DNA of 64,000 nt, from assembly GCF_039727615.1 (NCBI RefSeq), contig NZ_CP152474.1, positions 3,906,001 through 3,970,000 of the forward strand. The letters run 5' to 3'. This DNA is from Leclercia sp. S52. Lineage in GTDB: Bacteria > Pseudomonadota > Gammaproteobacteria > Enterobacterales > Enterobacteriaceae. The notes below the pieces were generated by a model. That model made no database searches. It worked only from the letters and a program-made list of their open reading frames with translations, and was not told where the DNA came from. The first letter of the stretch is position 1, and each line of letters begins with the position of its first letter. Made by a program: the position numbers and the translations under genes. Below are positions 20,058 through 29,386 of the stretch, one piece after another.

Positions 20058-21266
20058 ATGAACGCATTCAGCCCTGCCCATTTTCGCGCACAGTTTCCGG
20101 CGCTGGCCGATGCCGGTGTCTATCTTGATAGCGCCGCGACGGCCCTCAAGCCTCAGGCGGTGATCGAGGCCACGCACCAGTTTTACAGCCTGAGCGCAGG
20201 CAATGTGCATCGCAGCCAGTATGCCGAGGCGCAACGCTTAACCGCGCGCTATGAAGCAGCCCGCGATCAGGTCGCGAAGCTGCTTAATGCCGAAAGCGGT
20301 AAAAATATTGTCTGGACGCGGGGCACCACCGAAGCCATCAACATGGTGGCGCAGTGTTACGCTCGTCCACGCCTGCAGCCGGGCGACGAGATTATCGTCA
20401 GCGAGGCGGAGCATCACGCCAATCTGGTGCCCTGGCTGATGGTGGCCGAACAGACCGGCGCACGGGTGGTGAAGTTACCCCTGGGTGCCGATCTGCTGGC
20501 GGATGTCGCCCGCCTGCCCGAATTTATCACCCCGCGCAGCCGCATCCTCGCGCTGGGACAAATGTCTAACGTCACCGGCGGCTGCCCGGATCTGGCCCGC
20601 GCCATTCAGCTCGCCCATGCCAGCGGTATGGTGGTGGTGGTCGATGGCGCGCAGGGGGTGGTGCATTTTCCGGCTGACGTGCAGCAGCTGGATATCGACT
20701 TCTATGCCTTCTCCGGACATAAGCTTTACGGACCGACCGGCATCGGCGCGCTCTACGGCAAAGCCGAGCTGCTGGAACAGATGACCCCGTGGCTCGGCGG
20801 CGGCAAGATGATCGCCGAGGTGAGCTTTGACGGCTTCAAAACCCAGGCGGTGCCGTATCGCCTGGAAGCCGGGACGCCCAACGTCGCCGGGGTGATTGGC
20901 CTGAGCGCGGCGCTGGAGTGGCTGGCGGATATCGATCTGCAGCAGGCGGAGAGCTGGAGCCGCGGGCTGGCGACGCTGGCCGAAGAAGCGCTGAAAAAAC
21001 GCCCCGGCTTTCGCTCTTTCCGCGTCCAGGATTCGAGCCTGCTGGCGTTCGATTTTGCCGGCGTGCATCACAGCGACATGGTGACGCTGCTGGCGGGTTA
21101 CGGTATTGCCCTGCGCGCCGGACAGCACTGCGCCCAGCCGCTGCTGGCGGCGCTTGGCGTCAACGGCACCCTGCGCGTCTCGTTTGCCCCTTATAACACC
21201 CAAAGCGATGTCGACGCGCTGGTTGCCGCCGTCGATCGCGCCCTTGCCTTACTGGTGGATGAATGA
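20058..21266 (+). CDS. csdA: Cysteine sulfinate desulfinase/desulfurase CsdA
   Basis: PLP-dependent class V aminotransferase-fold desulfurase supplying sulfur to CsdE and TcdA. Start chosen at [16 protein letters not shown] (ATG at 20058) from alignment with E. coli; 402 aa. The PLP lysine is Lys222 in [10 protein letters not shown]; the sulfur-accepting Cys358 lies in [18 protein letters not shown] and [12 protein letters not shown] are family segments. Overlaps csdE by 4 bp (ATGA), so the pair is translationally coupled. Confidence 0.95.
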   Translation: MNAFSPAHFRAQFPALADAGVYLDSAATALKPQAVIEATHQFYSLSAGNVHRSQYAEAQRLTARYEAARDQVAKLLNAESGKNIVWTRGTTEAINMVAQCYARPRLQPGDEIIVSEAEHHANLVPWLMVAEQTGARVVKLPLGADLLADVARLPEFITPRSRILALGQMSNVTGGCPDLARAIQLAHASGMVVVVDGAQGVVHFPADVQQLDIDFYAFSGHKLYGPTGIGALYGKAELLEQMTPWLGGGKMIAEVSFDGFKTQAVPYRLEAGTPNVAGVIGLSAALEWLADIDLQQAESWSRGLATLAEEALKKRPGFRSFRVQDSSLLAFDFAGVHHSDMVTLLAGYGIALRAGQHCAQPLLAALGVNGTLRVSFAPYNTQSDVDALVAAVDRALALLVDE

Positions 21267-21703
21267 CAAGCCCAATTCTCGCCGGACACCCGTTCGGCAC
21301 CGTCATCACGGAAGAAACGTTAAAACAGACCTTCGCCCCGCTGACCCAGTGGGAAGACAAGTATCGCCAGCTGATCCTGCTGGGCAAACAGCTGCCCGTA
21401 CTGTCCGATGAGCTGAAAGCACAGGCGAAAGAGATCCCCGGCTGTGAGAACCGCGTCTGGCTTGGAGTGACCCCCGTCGGGGATAAGCTGCATTTTTATG
21501 GCGACAGCGAAGGCCGGATTGTGCGCGGATTGCTGGCCGTACTGCTGACAACGATAGAGGGGAAAAGCGCCGCGCAGATCCTCAGCGAGAGCCCGCTGGC
21601 GCTGTTTGATGAGCTGGGGTTACGCGGTCAGCTGAGCGCCTCGCGCAGCCAGGGGCTGACTGCGCTGAGTGAGGCGGTGCTGGAGGCGGCGCGTCAGGCC
21701 TGA
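21263..21703 (+). CDS. csdE: Sulfur acceptor protein CsdE
   Basis: SufE-like partner that takes persulfide sulfur from CsdA (146 aa). The acceptor cysteine is Cys61 in [11 protein letters not shown]. Family segments include [16 protein letters not shown] and [16 protein letters not shown]. The 3' end overlaps tcdA, transcribed from the other strand, by 10 bp. CsdA-CsdE-TcdA together make cyclic t6A37 in tRNAs, so the neighbourhood is functional. Confidence 0.95.
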   Translation: MTSPILAGHPFGTVITEETLKQTFAPLTQWEDKYRQLILLGKQLPVLSDELKAQAKEIPGCENRVWLGVTPVGDKLHFYGDSEGRIVRGLLAVLLTTIEGKSAAQILSESPLALFDELGLRGQLSASRSQGLTALSEAVLEAARQA

Positions 21704-22500
21704 CGTTCCGCCTTTGCCATCATCTTTTTCAGGGCGTGAGACACGGCGATAAAGCCAAAGGTCGCGGTCACCATAGTGGCCGCACCAAACCCGGAGGCAC
21801 AGTCCATCCGTTTTGGCCCTTCCGCAGTACTCTTCATGGCGCAGACTGAGCCGTCGGCCTGCGGATAGACCAGCGCTTCCGTGGAGAATACGCAGTCGAT
21901 GCCCAGCTTACCTTTGCTGTTTTTCACCACCCCAAAATCGCTTTTCAGACGCTCGCGCAGCTTGGCTGCCAGCGGATCCTGGATGGTTTTCGCCAGGTCG
22001 GTGACCTGGATCTGCGTCGGGTCGATCTGCCCGCCCGCCCCGCCGGTGGTCACCAGCGGCACTTTATTGCGACGACACCAGGCGATCAGCGCCGCTTTCG
22101 GGCGCACGCTGTCTATGGCGTCAATCACGTAGCTGTAACCGGCCCCCATATACTGGGCGACGTTATCGGCCGTTACGAAATCATCGATCACCGTGACGCG
22201 GCATTCCGGGTTGATCTGACGAATCCTTTCCGCCATCACCTCAGATTTTGCCTGCCCGACGCTGTCGCGCAGGGCATGGATCTGCCGGTTGGTGTTGGTA
22301 ACGCAGACATCATCCATGTCGATAAGCGTAATGGCGCCGATCCCGGTTCGTGCCAGCGCTTCCGCCGCCCATGAGCCGACGCCGCCAATCCCGACCACGC
22401 AGACGTGCGCATCGGCAAACAGTTGCAGGGCTTTTTCACCATATAAACGCGCGGTGCCACCAAAACGCTGGCGCCAGGCTTCGCTCATTACCACAGACAT
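21694..22500 (-). CDS. tcdA: tRNA threonylcarbamoyladenosine dehydratase TcdA
   Basis: E1-like ATP-dependent enzyme (CsdL/YgdL) that cyclises t6A37 in tRNA, with CsdE as partner. The protein is 268 aa. The nucleotide loop is [19 protein letters not shown], followed by [15 protein letters not shown] with the adenylating-fold Asp and Arg residues, and [13 protein letters not shown]. Ends [14 protein letters not shown], overlapping csdE tail to tail by 10 bp. Confidence 0.95.
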   Translation of the reverse strand: MSVVMSEAWRQRFGGTARLYGEKALQLFADAHVCVVGIGGVGSWAAEALARTGIGAITLIDMDDVCVTNTNRQIHALRDSVGQAKSEVMAERIRQINPECRVTVIDDFVTADNVAQYMGAGYSYVIDAIDSVRPKAALIAWCRRNKVPLVTTGGAGGQIDPTQIQVTDLAKTIQDPLAAKLRERLKSDFGVVKNSKGKLGIDCVFSTEALVYPQADGSVCAMKSTAEGPKRMDCASGFGAATMVTATFGFIAVSHALKKMMAKAERQA

Positions 22501-22570
22501 AGAACCTCAGATGTAAAAAGGGTGAGAGTTGCCCCTCACCCCGGAAAACATGCTGACAATATTACCACAC

Positions 22571-23669
22571 TCAGCCGCTAAACACGTTGCCCGCGCCTGC
22601 TGCGGTTTTCAGCACCCACACGCGTCCGTAGTGGTTATACCAGCCTGCGCGGTGACCGGCATCGGGGCCAATCCCCTGATAGATGTCGAAGTGCTGGCCT
22701 TTGATGGCCCCGCCCACGTCCAGCGCCACCATCAGACGCAGTTCATACTGACCGGAGAATTTCCCGTTGTGATCCAGCGTCGGCACTTCTGCCAGCAGGG
22801 TGGTACCCGGTGGGATCACCGTCTTGTCAGAGGCCACAGATGCGCGGCCAATCAGCGGTACCGCGCTCGCACCTTTCACCGGGGCAAAGTTTTGCGGCTT
22901 AAAGAAGACAAATGACGGGTTCTGCTCCAGCAGCTCGCGCACTTCATATTCGCTGTGCTTCTCGCCCCACTCGCGGATCGCCTGCATCGACATATCTTCG
23001 CGTTTCACTTCCCCACGATCGATCAGCACCTTACCGATACTGCGGTAAGCGTGGCCGTTTTTACCGGAATAGCTGAAGAAGTTAAGCGGGCTGCCGTCGC
23101 CAAAGTCGATATAACCGCTGCCCTGCACGTCCATGATGAAGTTATCCATCAGCGAGTTGCTGTAGGCCAGGATATAGCTGTCGCTCAGCGCACCGGAGTA
23201 GATCTCGGCGCGGGATGGCAGGCGGCCACGTTTTGGCGGCATGCGGTAAATAGGGTATTTGAACTCACCCTGTGCGGTATGGCGCGCCTGCACCACCGGG
23301 GTGTAGTAGCCGGTAAACTGGACGTTACCGTAGTTATCGGTGCCTTCCATCTGCCAGGCGTCAATGCCGAACTGGCGCATGGTGCGGGTATCCCCCCCCG
23401 GCGCGTAACCAGTCCTGCACGGCGTTATACACGCTGTTCTGCGAGCCATACAGCCGCGGCGACGCGGTGCGGATCTGGCTCACCTGCTCTGCGAAGTCGC
23501 CACCATTAATGGGCGCGCCCACGGCGTCAGGTTGATTTACTAAAGAGAAAGGCTGGGTCAGTTTCCCGTCTTTATATTGCTGACCGCGATCGGTCGGTTT
23601 GGAGGAACAGGCAGCCAGAATAGCTACCATCGCGCCCGTCATCAGATACTTCGCCCAACGTCCTTTCAT
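22571..23669 (-). pseudogene. mltA: Membrane-bound lytic murein transglycosylase A, frameshifted
   Basis: Outer-membrane lipoprotein that cleaves peptidoglycan with formation of 1,6-anhydroMurNAc. Translation starts MKGRWAKYLMTGAMVAILAA and has lipobox LAAC, then SSKPTDRGQQYKDGK. The frame breaks after DWLRAGG at a run of eight C (plus strand 23392-23399); the remaining frame resumes with GDTRTMRQFGIDAWQMEG and runs to GNVFSG. With seven bases in the run the product would be 365 aa, exactly the E. coli length, and the rest is highly conserved, including the catalytic-domain DVGGAIKG. As written only about 90 native residues are made. A sequencing error is likely; a genuine null allele is possible. 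Confidence 0.9.
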
Positions 23670-23835
23670 TATATCTCGTCTTTAAGTTGCCCGATTCTGC
23701 GCAATGAAGATAACAAACCGGCAAGTGTATTGAAATGCGATTACCTCCCCTCACGCAAATTTTGCGCAAAAAACAGCCGAACTGTCGGAGGAGCGTACAA
23801 TCAACACCTAATTTGGTGATTTTTACGAAAAAGGG

Positions 23836-23863
23836 TTGCAACAAAAAGTCATCCGAGTATAGT
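23836..23863 (+). promoter_or_regulatory. Promoter of the tRNA-fMet cluster
   Basis: TTGCAA (23836-23841), 16-bp spacer and TATAGT (23858-23863), followed by a GC-rich stretch GCGCTTCC typical of stringently controlled stable-RNA promoters. About 7-14 bp before the first tRNA. Confidence 0.65.
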
Positions 23864-23876
23864 GCGCTTCCACGGA

Positions 23877-23953
<77 letters not shown>

Positions 23954-23997
23954 ATTAAAATTTGATGAAGTATCTTCTACGACTGTAGAAAGACGGA

Positions 23998-24074
<77 letters not shown>

Positions 24075-24117
24075 ATCAAATTTAAAGAAGTAAGATTCTA
24101 CGAAGTAGAATGACGGA

Positions 24118-24194
<77 letters not shown>

Positions 24195-24211
24195 ACACTT
24201 CTGAAAACAAT

Positions 24212-24235
24212 AAACACCCTTTCGGGTGTTTTTTT
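24212..24235 (+). terminator. Terminator of the tRNA-fMet cluster
   Basis: AAACACCC, TTTC, GGGTGTTT followed by further T: strong intrinsic terminator 17 bp after the last CCA. Confidence 0.9.
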
Positions 24236-24282
24236 GTATCTGCAGTTTGTCATTTTGCCGGGCGTAAACCCGGCCATCCTGA

Positions 24283-25536
24283 TTAACCGCGTCTCGCCAG
24301 CGTCGCCCCATCCGAGAAATAGGCTTTAATCCCCGCCAGTATCGACTCCGCCACTTCCTGCTGGAAGGCGGCCGTCTTAAGCTTGCGCTCCTCTTCCACG
24401 TTACTGATAAACGCGGTCTCCACCAGGATCGACGGGATATCCGGCGCTTTTAATACCGCAAACCCGGCCTGCTCGACGCTGTTTTTATGCAGCTTGTTTA
24501 CCCTACCCAGTCTACCCAGTACGGCTTTACCAAACTTCAGGCTGTCGGTGATGGTCAGCGACTGCACCATATCAAACAGCGTGTGGTCAACGTAACGATC
24601 GCCGCTCTTGCTGACGCCGCCGATCAGGTCAGAGGCGTTTTGCGAATCTGCCAGCAGTTTTGCCGCCGTACTGGTTGCCCCTTTGGTGGAAAGGGCAAAC
24701 ACCGACGACCCGCTGGGCTGACGGCTGGTAAAGGCATCCGCATGGATAGAGATGAACAGATCCGCGCGCTGCTTTTGCGCTTTCGCCACGCGCACCTTCA
24801 GCGGAATAAAGACGTCTTCGTTACGCGTCATATAGGCGCGCATATTGCCTTCTCTGTCGATCAGCGCCTTCAGGCGACGGGCGATCTGCAGCACCACGTC
24901 TTTTTCCCGCGTGCGGTATTTGCCCACTGCGCCGGAGTCTTCCCCGCCGTGACCCGGATCGAGCATGATCACAATCGGGCGATCGCGCCCGGCTTTGCCC
25001 GGCTGCGGACCACTCTGCGCAGGCGGAACCTGCTTTTCGAGATCGCCTTTGTTGTAATCTTCCAGCAACGCCAGCAAAGGATCCTGAATGTCCGTCGCGT
25101 TGGCGGGATAGAGATCCATCACCAGACGCTCTTTAAAACCAGCTACCGGTGCCAGGGCAAACAGCTGCGGCTTCACGTTCTGCTTAAGTTCAAACACCAT
25201 GCGCACGGTTTTCGGATCAAACTGCCCGACGCGCGCGGACTTGATAAAAGGATCGTCGCCACGGATCTGGGCGCTCATCCCTTTAAGGACTGAATTGAGG
25301 TTCACCCCTTCGATATCCACCACCACCCGCTCCGGATTACTCAGGGCGAATTGCTTATAGTTCAGCACCCGGTTGGACTCGACCGTCACGCGTGTATAGG
25401 TCGACGCTGGCCAGACACGTACCGCCACCACCTGACTGACGGCGGCAAGCCCTACCTGACTTACGCTAAGCAACCACATTGCCCCGGCCCCTTGTAACAG
25501 GCGGCGGCGACTTAATGCTTTACTGGATCCCGACAT
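24283..25536 (-). CDS. amiC: N-acetylmuramoyl-L-alanine amidase AmiC
   Basis: Periplasmic zinc amidase that splits septal peptidoglycan during daughter-cell separation, activated by NlpD. Start chosen at [18 protein letters not shown] (ATG ending at 25536), giving 417 aa as in E. coli; longer upstream starts would bury the signal. Twin-arginine signal [10 protein letters not shown] with hydrophobic core and cleavage near GLAA. AMIN domain at about 35-130 targets the septum; Amidase_3 domain at about 190-405 carries zinc ligands in [11 protein letters not shown], the Glu of TREKDVV and [19 protein letters not shown] is the final catalytic Glu region. Confidence 0.95.
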   Translation of the reverse strand: MSGSSKALSRRRLLQGAGAMWLLSVSQVGLAAVSQVVAVRVWPASTYTRVTVESNRVLNYKQFALSNPERVVVDIEGVNLNSVLKGMSAQIRGDDPFIKSARVGQFDPKTVRMVFELKQNVKPQLFALAPVAGFKERLVMDLYPANATDIQDPLLALLEDYNKGDLEKQVPPAQSGPQPGKAGRDRPIVIMLDPGHGGEDSGAVGKYRTREKDVVLQIARRLKALIDREGNMRAYMTRNEDVFIPLKVRVAKAQKQRADLFISIHADAFTSRQPSGSSVFALSTKGATSTAAKLLADSQNASDLIGGVSKSGDRYVDHTLFDMVQSLTITDSLKFGKAVLGRLGRVNKLHKNSVEQAGFAVLKAPDIPSILVETAFISNVEEERKLKTAAFQQEVAESILAGIKAYFSDGATLARRG

Positions 25537-25713
25537 GCTTCTCCCGAGCAAAGATATCGAATAACTTCTCATAACGTCCAAATTGACCGAAAACTTTAGC
25601 GAATGATGCATAACCTGTCATCCTTAAAAGGGTAAACAATCATGCGTTAATGATTACTTCACTAAATGTTTTCTTTGCTTCGGCGAAAAGTTTGGCTTGC
25701 GCGCGGGTGCATA

Positions 25714-25752
25714 TTCGAATAAAAATACAAAAATTACGAATAAACATTCAAT
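25714..25752 (+). promoter_or_regulatory. Double ARG box (ArgR operator) upstream of argA
   Basis: Two 18-bp sites, 25714-25731 (core CGAATAAAAATACA) and 25735-25752 (core CGAATAAACATTCA), fit the ARG box TGAAT-N4-ATTCA with one to two mismatches each. They are separated by 3 bp, the standard spacing for hexameric ArgR. The second ends 13 bp before the argA start, next to the ribosome-binding GAGGGG. Confidence 0.8.
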
Positions 25753-25765
25753 GAGGGGTTGTGCC

Positions 25766-27097
25766 GTGGTGAAGGAACGTAGAATCGAACTGGTCCAGGG
25801 ATTCCGCCATTCTGTTCCCTATATCAACACCCACCGGGGGAAGACGTTCGTCATTATGCTCGGCGGCGAAGCCATTGAGCACGAGAACTTCTCCAGCATT
25901 GTCAATGACATCGGCCTGCTGCACAGCCTGGGTATTCGCCTTGTTGTCGTTTATGGTGCCCGTCCGCAGATTGAAGCCAATCTGGCCGCGCATCATCACG
26001 AGCCGATTTACCACAAACATACCCGCGTCACCGACGCCAAAACGCTGGAGCTGGTAAAGCAGGCCGCCGGTCTGCTGCAGCTCGACATTACCGCGCGTCT
26101 GTCGATGAGCCTCAACAATACCCCGCTGCAGGGGGCGCACATCAACGTGGTGAGCGGCAATTTTATTATCGCTCAGCCGCTTGGGGTGGATGACGGGGTG
26201 GATTATTGCCACAGCGGACGTATTCGTCGTATTGATGAAGAGGCAATCCACCGCCAGCTCGACGGCGGCGCGATTGTGCTGACCGGCCCGGTTGCCGTCT
26301 CGGTGACCGGCGAAAGCTTTAACCTCACCTCAGAAGAGATTGCCACCCAGCTGGCAATCAAGCTGAAAGCCGAAAAAATGATCGGCTTCTGCTCCTCGCA
26401 GGGGGTCACTAACGAGCTGGGGAATATCGTCTCTGAGCTGTTCCCGAACGAAGCCCAGGCGCGGGTCGAAGCGCTTGAGGAACAGGGCGATTACTACTCT
26501 GGCACCGTGCGTTTCCTGCGCGGCGCCATCAAAGCCTGCCGCAGCGGCGTGCGCCGCAGCCACCTGATCAGCTATCAGGAAGACGGTGCCCTGTTGCAGG
26601 AGCTCTTCTCCCGCGACGGTATCGGGACGCAGATCGTCATGGAGAGCGCCGAGCAGATCCGCCGCGCCACCATCAACGACATCGGCGGCATTCTGGAGCT
26701 GATTCGCCCGCTGGAGCAGCAGGGGATCCTGGTGCGTCGCTCCCGCGAACAGCTGGAGATGGAGATCGACAAGTTCACCATTATTCAGCGCGACAACCTC
26801 ACCATCGCCTGCGCGGCGCTCTATCCCTTCCCGGAAGAGAAGATTGGGGAGATGGCCTGCGTGGCGGTGCACCCTGACTACCGCAGCTCATCACGCGGCG
26901 AAGTGTTGCTGGAGCGGATCGCTCTTCAGGCGCGGCAGCTGGGGCTGAGTAAGCTATTTGTACTCACTACCCGCAGCATTCACTGGTTCCAGGAGCGCGG
27001 CTTCACGCCGGTGGACATTGATTCCCTGCCGGAAACCAAGAAAGAGATGTATAACTATCAGCGTCGCTCGAAGGTGCTGATGGCGGATCTGGGTTAA
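25766..27097 (+). CDS. argA: Amino-acid N-acetyltransferase (N-acetylglutamate synthase)
   Basis: First enzyme of arginine biosynthesis, acetylating glutamate with acetyl-CoA. Start is GTG at 25766 ([16 protein letters not shown]), giving 443 aa as in E. coli, with GAGGGG upstream. N-terminal amino-acid-kinase-like domain ([17 protein letters not shown]; arginine-sensing) to about residue 290 and C-terminal GNAT domain from about 295 ([20 protein letters not shown]; acetyl-CoA loop [16 protein letters not shown]). Regulated by ArgR through the boxes above and, by family, by arginine feedback. Confidence 0.96.
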   Translation: MVKERRIELVQGFRHSVPYINTHRGKTFVIMLGGEAIEHENFSSIVNDIGLLHSLGIRLVVVYGARPQIEANLAAHHHEPIYHKHTRVTDAKTLELVKQAAGLLQLDITARLSMSLNNTPLQGAHINVVSGNFIIAQPLGVDDGVDYCHSGRIRRIDEEAIHRQLDGGAIVLTGPVAVSVTGESFNLTSEEIATQLAIKLKAEKMIGFCSSQGVTNELGNIVSELFPNEAQARVEALEEQGDYYSGTVRFLRGAIKACRSGVRRSHLISYQEDGALLQELFSRDGIGTQIVMESAEQIRRATINDIGGILELIRPLEQQGILVRRSREQLEMEIDKFTIIQRDNLTIACAALYPFPEEKIGEMACVAVHPDYRSSSRGEVLLERIALQARQLGLSKLFVLTTRSIHWFQERGFTPVDIDSLPETKKEMYNYQRRSKVLMADLG

Positions 27098-27186
27098 TCT
27101 CTTTTCCAGCAAAGTTTGATAAATCCGCAATAATTTTCTTGCGCTTAAAGCGATGGAATAATTTCAGAATAATAAAACACTTACAG

Positions 27187-27450
27187 CGGCTCCCTGGTCC
27201 GGCTGAAAATCGCCGAAGCGTTTCCGGAAGGCCGGGGCGAGGCGCAGGGACGCGCCGAGAGGGCATAGCCTGCACGGATGCAGGCTGGTGCCCGACCCGA
27301 AAGCCTGAAGGAATAAGCTGAGGGCACCGCGAAGCGGCGATTTTCTTTGCCGGGAGCCGGGATTGTGAAGGGGGCGGCGGCGAGCCCCCCTTCACACGTT
27401 CACGGGTGACGCGGCCGACAGAGAAAAGCAGAACGTAAGGTGAACGGAAC
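27187..27450. repeat. Highly structured GC-rich intergenic element of unknown type
   Basis: Lies between convergent argA and recD, where I find no gene. The outer part closes on itself: CGGCTCCC (27187-27194) pairs with GGGAGCCG (27352-27359), and GAAAATCGCC (27205-27214) with GGCGATTTTC (27336-27345). Inside is a compound hairpin GGGCA-T-AGCCTGCA / TGCAGGCT-GG-TGCCC (27261-27293). After it come GTGAAGGGGGC/GCCCCCCTTCAC (27365-27395) and a weaker CGTTCAC/GTGAACG pair (27397-27446). The layout suggests a folded RNA, a degraded miniature mobile element or a dispersed repeat. I do not recognise the family. Confidence 0.55.
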
Positions 27451-27472
27451 AACCACCTGAGCCGCATGTTCC

Positions 27473-27520
27473 CCCCTCACCCTAACCCTCTCCCTCAAGG
27501 GAGAGGGAATCGTCCGTGCG
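27473..27520 (-). repeat. CCCTCTCCC-type intergenic palindromic repeat, copy 3 (inverted)
   Basis: On the minus strand: CGCACGGACGATTCCCTCTC, then CCTTGAGGGAGAGGG and TTAGGGTGAGGGG. It shares both the palindrome and the GCACGGACGAT flank with copy 1. Lies between argA and recD, 43 bp past the recD stop codon. Confidence 0.8.
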
Positions 27521-27563
27521 AAGATTATTTGAGGGGTTCCCTCAGAAGTGTGAGAGAAAATAA

Positions 27564-29386
27564 TTACAAAGCTTCAAAAATCGCACTCAGCCCGCTGCGT
27601 CGCTCCGTACGGGTGGTAACGGCCTGCACCAGCACACCGTCATCCGCATACAGCGATAACCGCCGACGGGCACGCGTAATGGCCGTATAGACCAGCTCGC
27701 GGGTCACTACCGGGGACATCTGGGTAGGCAAAATCAGCGCCGCATGATCGAACTCAGAGCCCTGAGATTTATGCACCGTCATCGCCCACGCGGTTTCATG
27801 CTCCGGCAGGCGGCTCGGCTGTACGGACTTCAGGCTGCCGTCCGGCATCTGGAACCAGACGCGCAGCCCCTGCCCCCGATCCAGCGCAATCCCGATATCA
27901 CCATTAAACAGACCCAGCGCACTGTCGTTGCGCGAAATCATCACCGGGCGGCCTTCATACCAGCGCGAATGCGGCTGACGGCTGATGCGGCGTTTTTGCA
28001 CCAGCACCTGCTCCAGCCTTTCGTTGAGCCCGGCCACACCAAAGGGACCGTCCCGTAAGGCGCACAGCAGCTGGTAGCGGCTAAATGCCGCCAGAATCTC
28101 CCCTTCGGAGGCCTGACGTTGCACATGATCGAGAAAATGGTGATATCCCTGCAGGGCATCCTCCAGCATCACCAGATACTCTTCCCCACTCTGGAGCTGC
28201 TTTTTCTCGATATCGCTGAACGTACCGTCAAATACCGAGCGCAGAGCGTGGCGGTCGCCACGGTTAACCGCGGCCGCCAGCTGCCCGATGCCGGAGTCGC
28301 TGCCGAAACGGTAGCTTTTTTTGCAGCAGGCACAGGCTGTCGCGCAGCGCGCCCGCCACCGGGCTGACGTTGCCTTCCATCTGGCATCCGGTCATGCCCG
28401 CAAGCTCCTGAGCACGCTGCACGGTAAAACCGGCGCTGGCCCAGGTGCAGATATCGCCCAGCACGGCCCCGGCTTCAACGGACGCCAGCTGATCGCGATC
28501 GCCGAGGAAGATCACCCTGGCATGGGGCGGCAGGGCATCAATCAGACGAGACATCATGGTCAGGTCGATCATCGAGGCTTCATCCACCACCAGCACATCC
28601 AGATGCAGCGGGTTACCGGCATGGTAGCGCAGACGCTGGCTGCCCGGCTGGGCGCCGAGCAAACGGTGCAGGGTACTGGCTTCGGTCGGGAAGCGCTTGC
28701 GCTGGATGTCGGTCAACGGAAGCTGTTGCAGCGCGCCACCCAGCGACTCGGTGAGACGCGCCGCGGCCTTACCGGTCGGGGCCGCCAGACGGATACGGCA
28801 CTTCTCCTCCCCCCGCCATCTGGATCAGCGCCGCCAGCAGGCGGGCAACGGTGGTGGTTTTACCGGTGCCCGGGCCGCCGGAAATCACCGAGATACGCCG
28901 CGTTAACGCCACAGCCGCCGCCACCTTTTGCCAGTTGACGGCTTCGTCAGAGGTGAACAGCGCGTTCAGGGTACGCTGAACGTCGGCACTGTCATGGGGC
29001 AACGGCTGGTTGGCTTCGCTAAAGAAACTGGCCACGGCCCGCTCGTAGCGCCACATCCGGTTGAGGTAGAGGCGGTCTCCCACCAGCACCAGCGGCGTTG
29101 GTTCGTCCCCTGCGCTCACTGCGCGCGAACGCATCAGCGTGGCGGACCAGTCCAGGGTTTCATCATGCAGAGCAAAACAGGCCTGCAGCGCGGCGCTTTT
29201 CGCCTCTGCCTGTAGGCGCGACAGCGGCAGACAGACATGCCCCTCTCCGGCGTCCCGGCTTAAGATCGCCGTCGCCAGCATCACCGAGGGTTCATCGTTC
29301 CCCGCCACCATCATCGCAAACTGTACATCCAGACGACGCAATACGCGCTGTTCTACGGCCTCCAGCAATAATTCCTGCATCGTCAT
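27564..29386 (-). pseudogene. recD: Exonuclease V subunit alpha (RecD), two frameshifts
   Basis: 5'-3' helicase of the RecBCD complex. Three collinear frames make up the gene. The N-terminal frame [14 protein letters not shown] runs through Walker [11 protein letters not shown] and breaks after ALIQMAG at a 6-C run (28809-28814). The middle frame holds [14 protein letters not shown] and the Walker B-like [16 protein letters not shown], and breaks after CLLQK at a 7-T run (28316-28322). The last frame contains [28 protein letters not shown] and [16 protein letters not shown]. Removing one base from each run gives 606 aa (E. coli 608). The start overlaps the recB stop by ATGA. Both breaks are +1 in homopolymers. 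Confidence 0.9.

Noticed and set aside
27431..27475. Possible group II intron domain V because of GAGCCGCATG near 27459
   Set aside because: The second half of the domain V hairpin and any reverse-transcriptase remnant are missing; kept only as part of an unidentified structured element.
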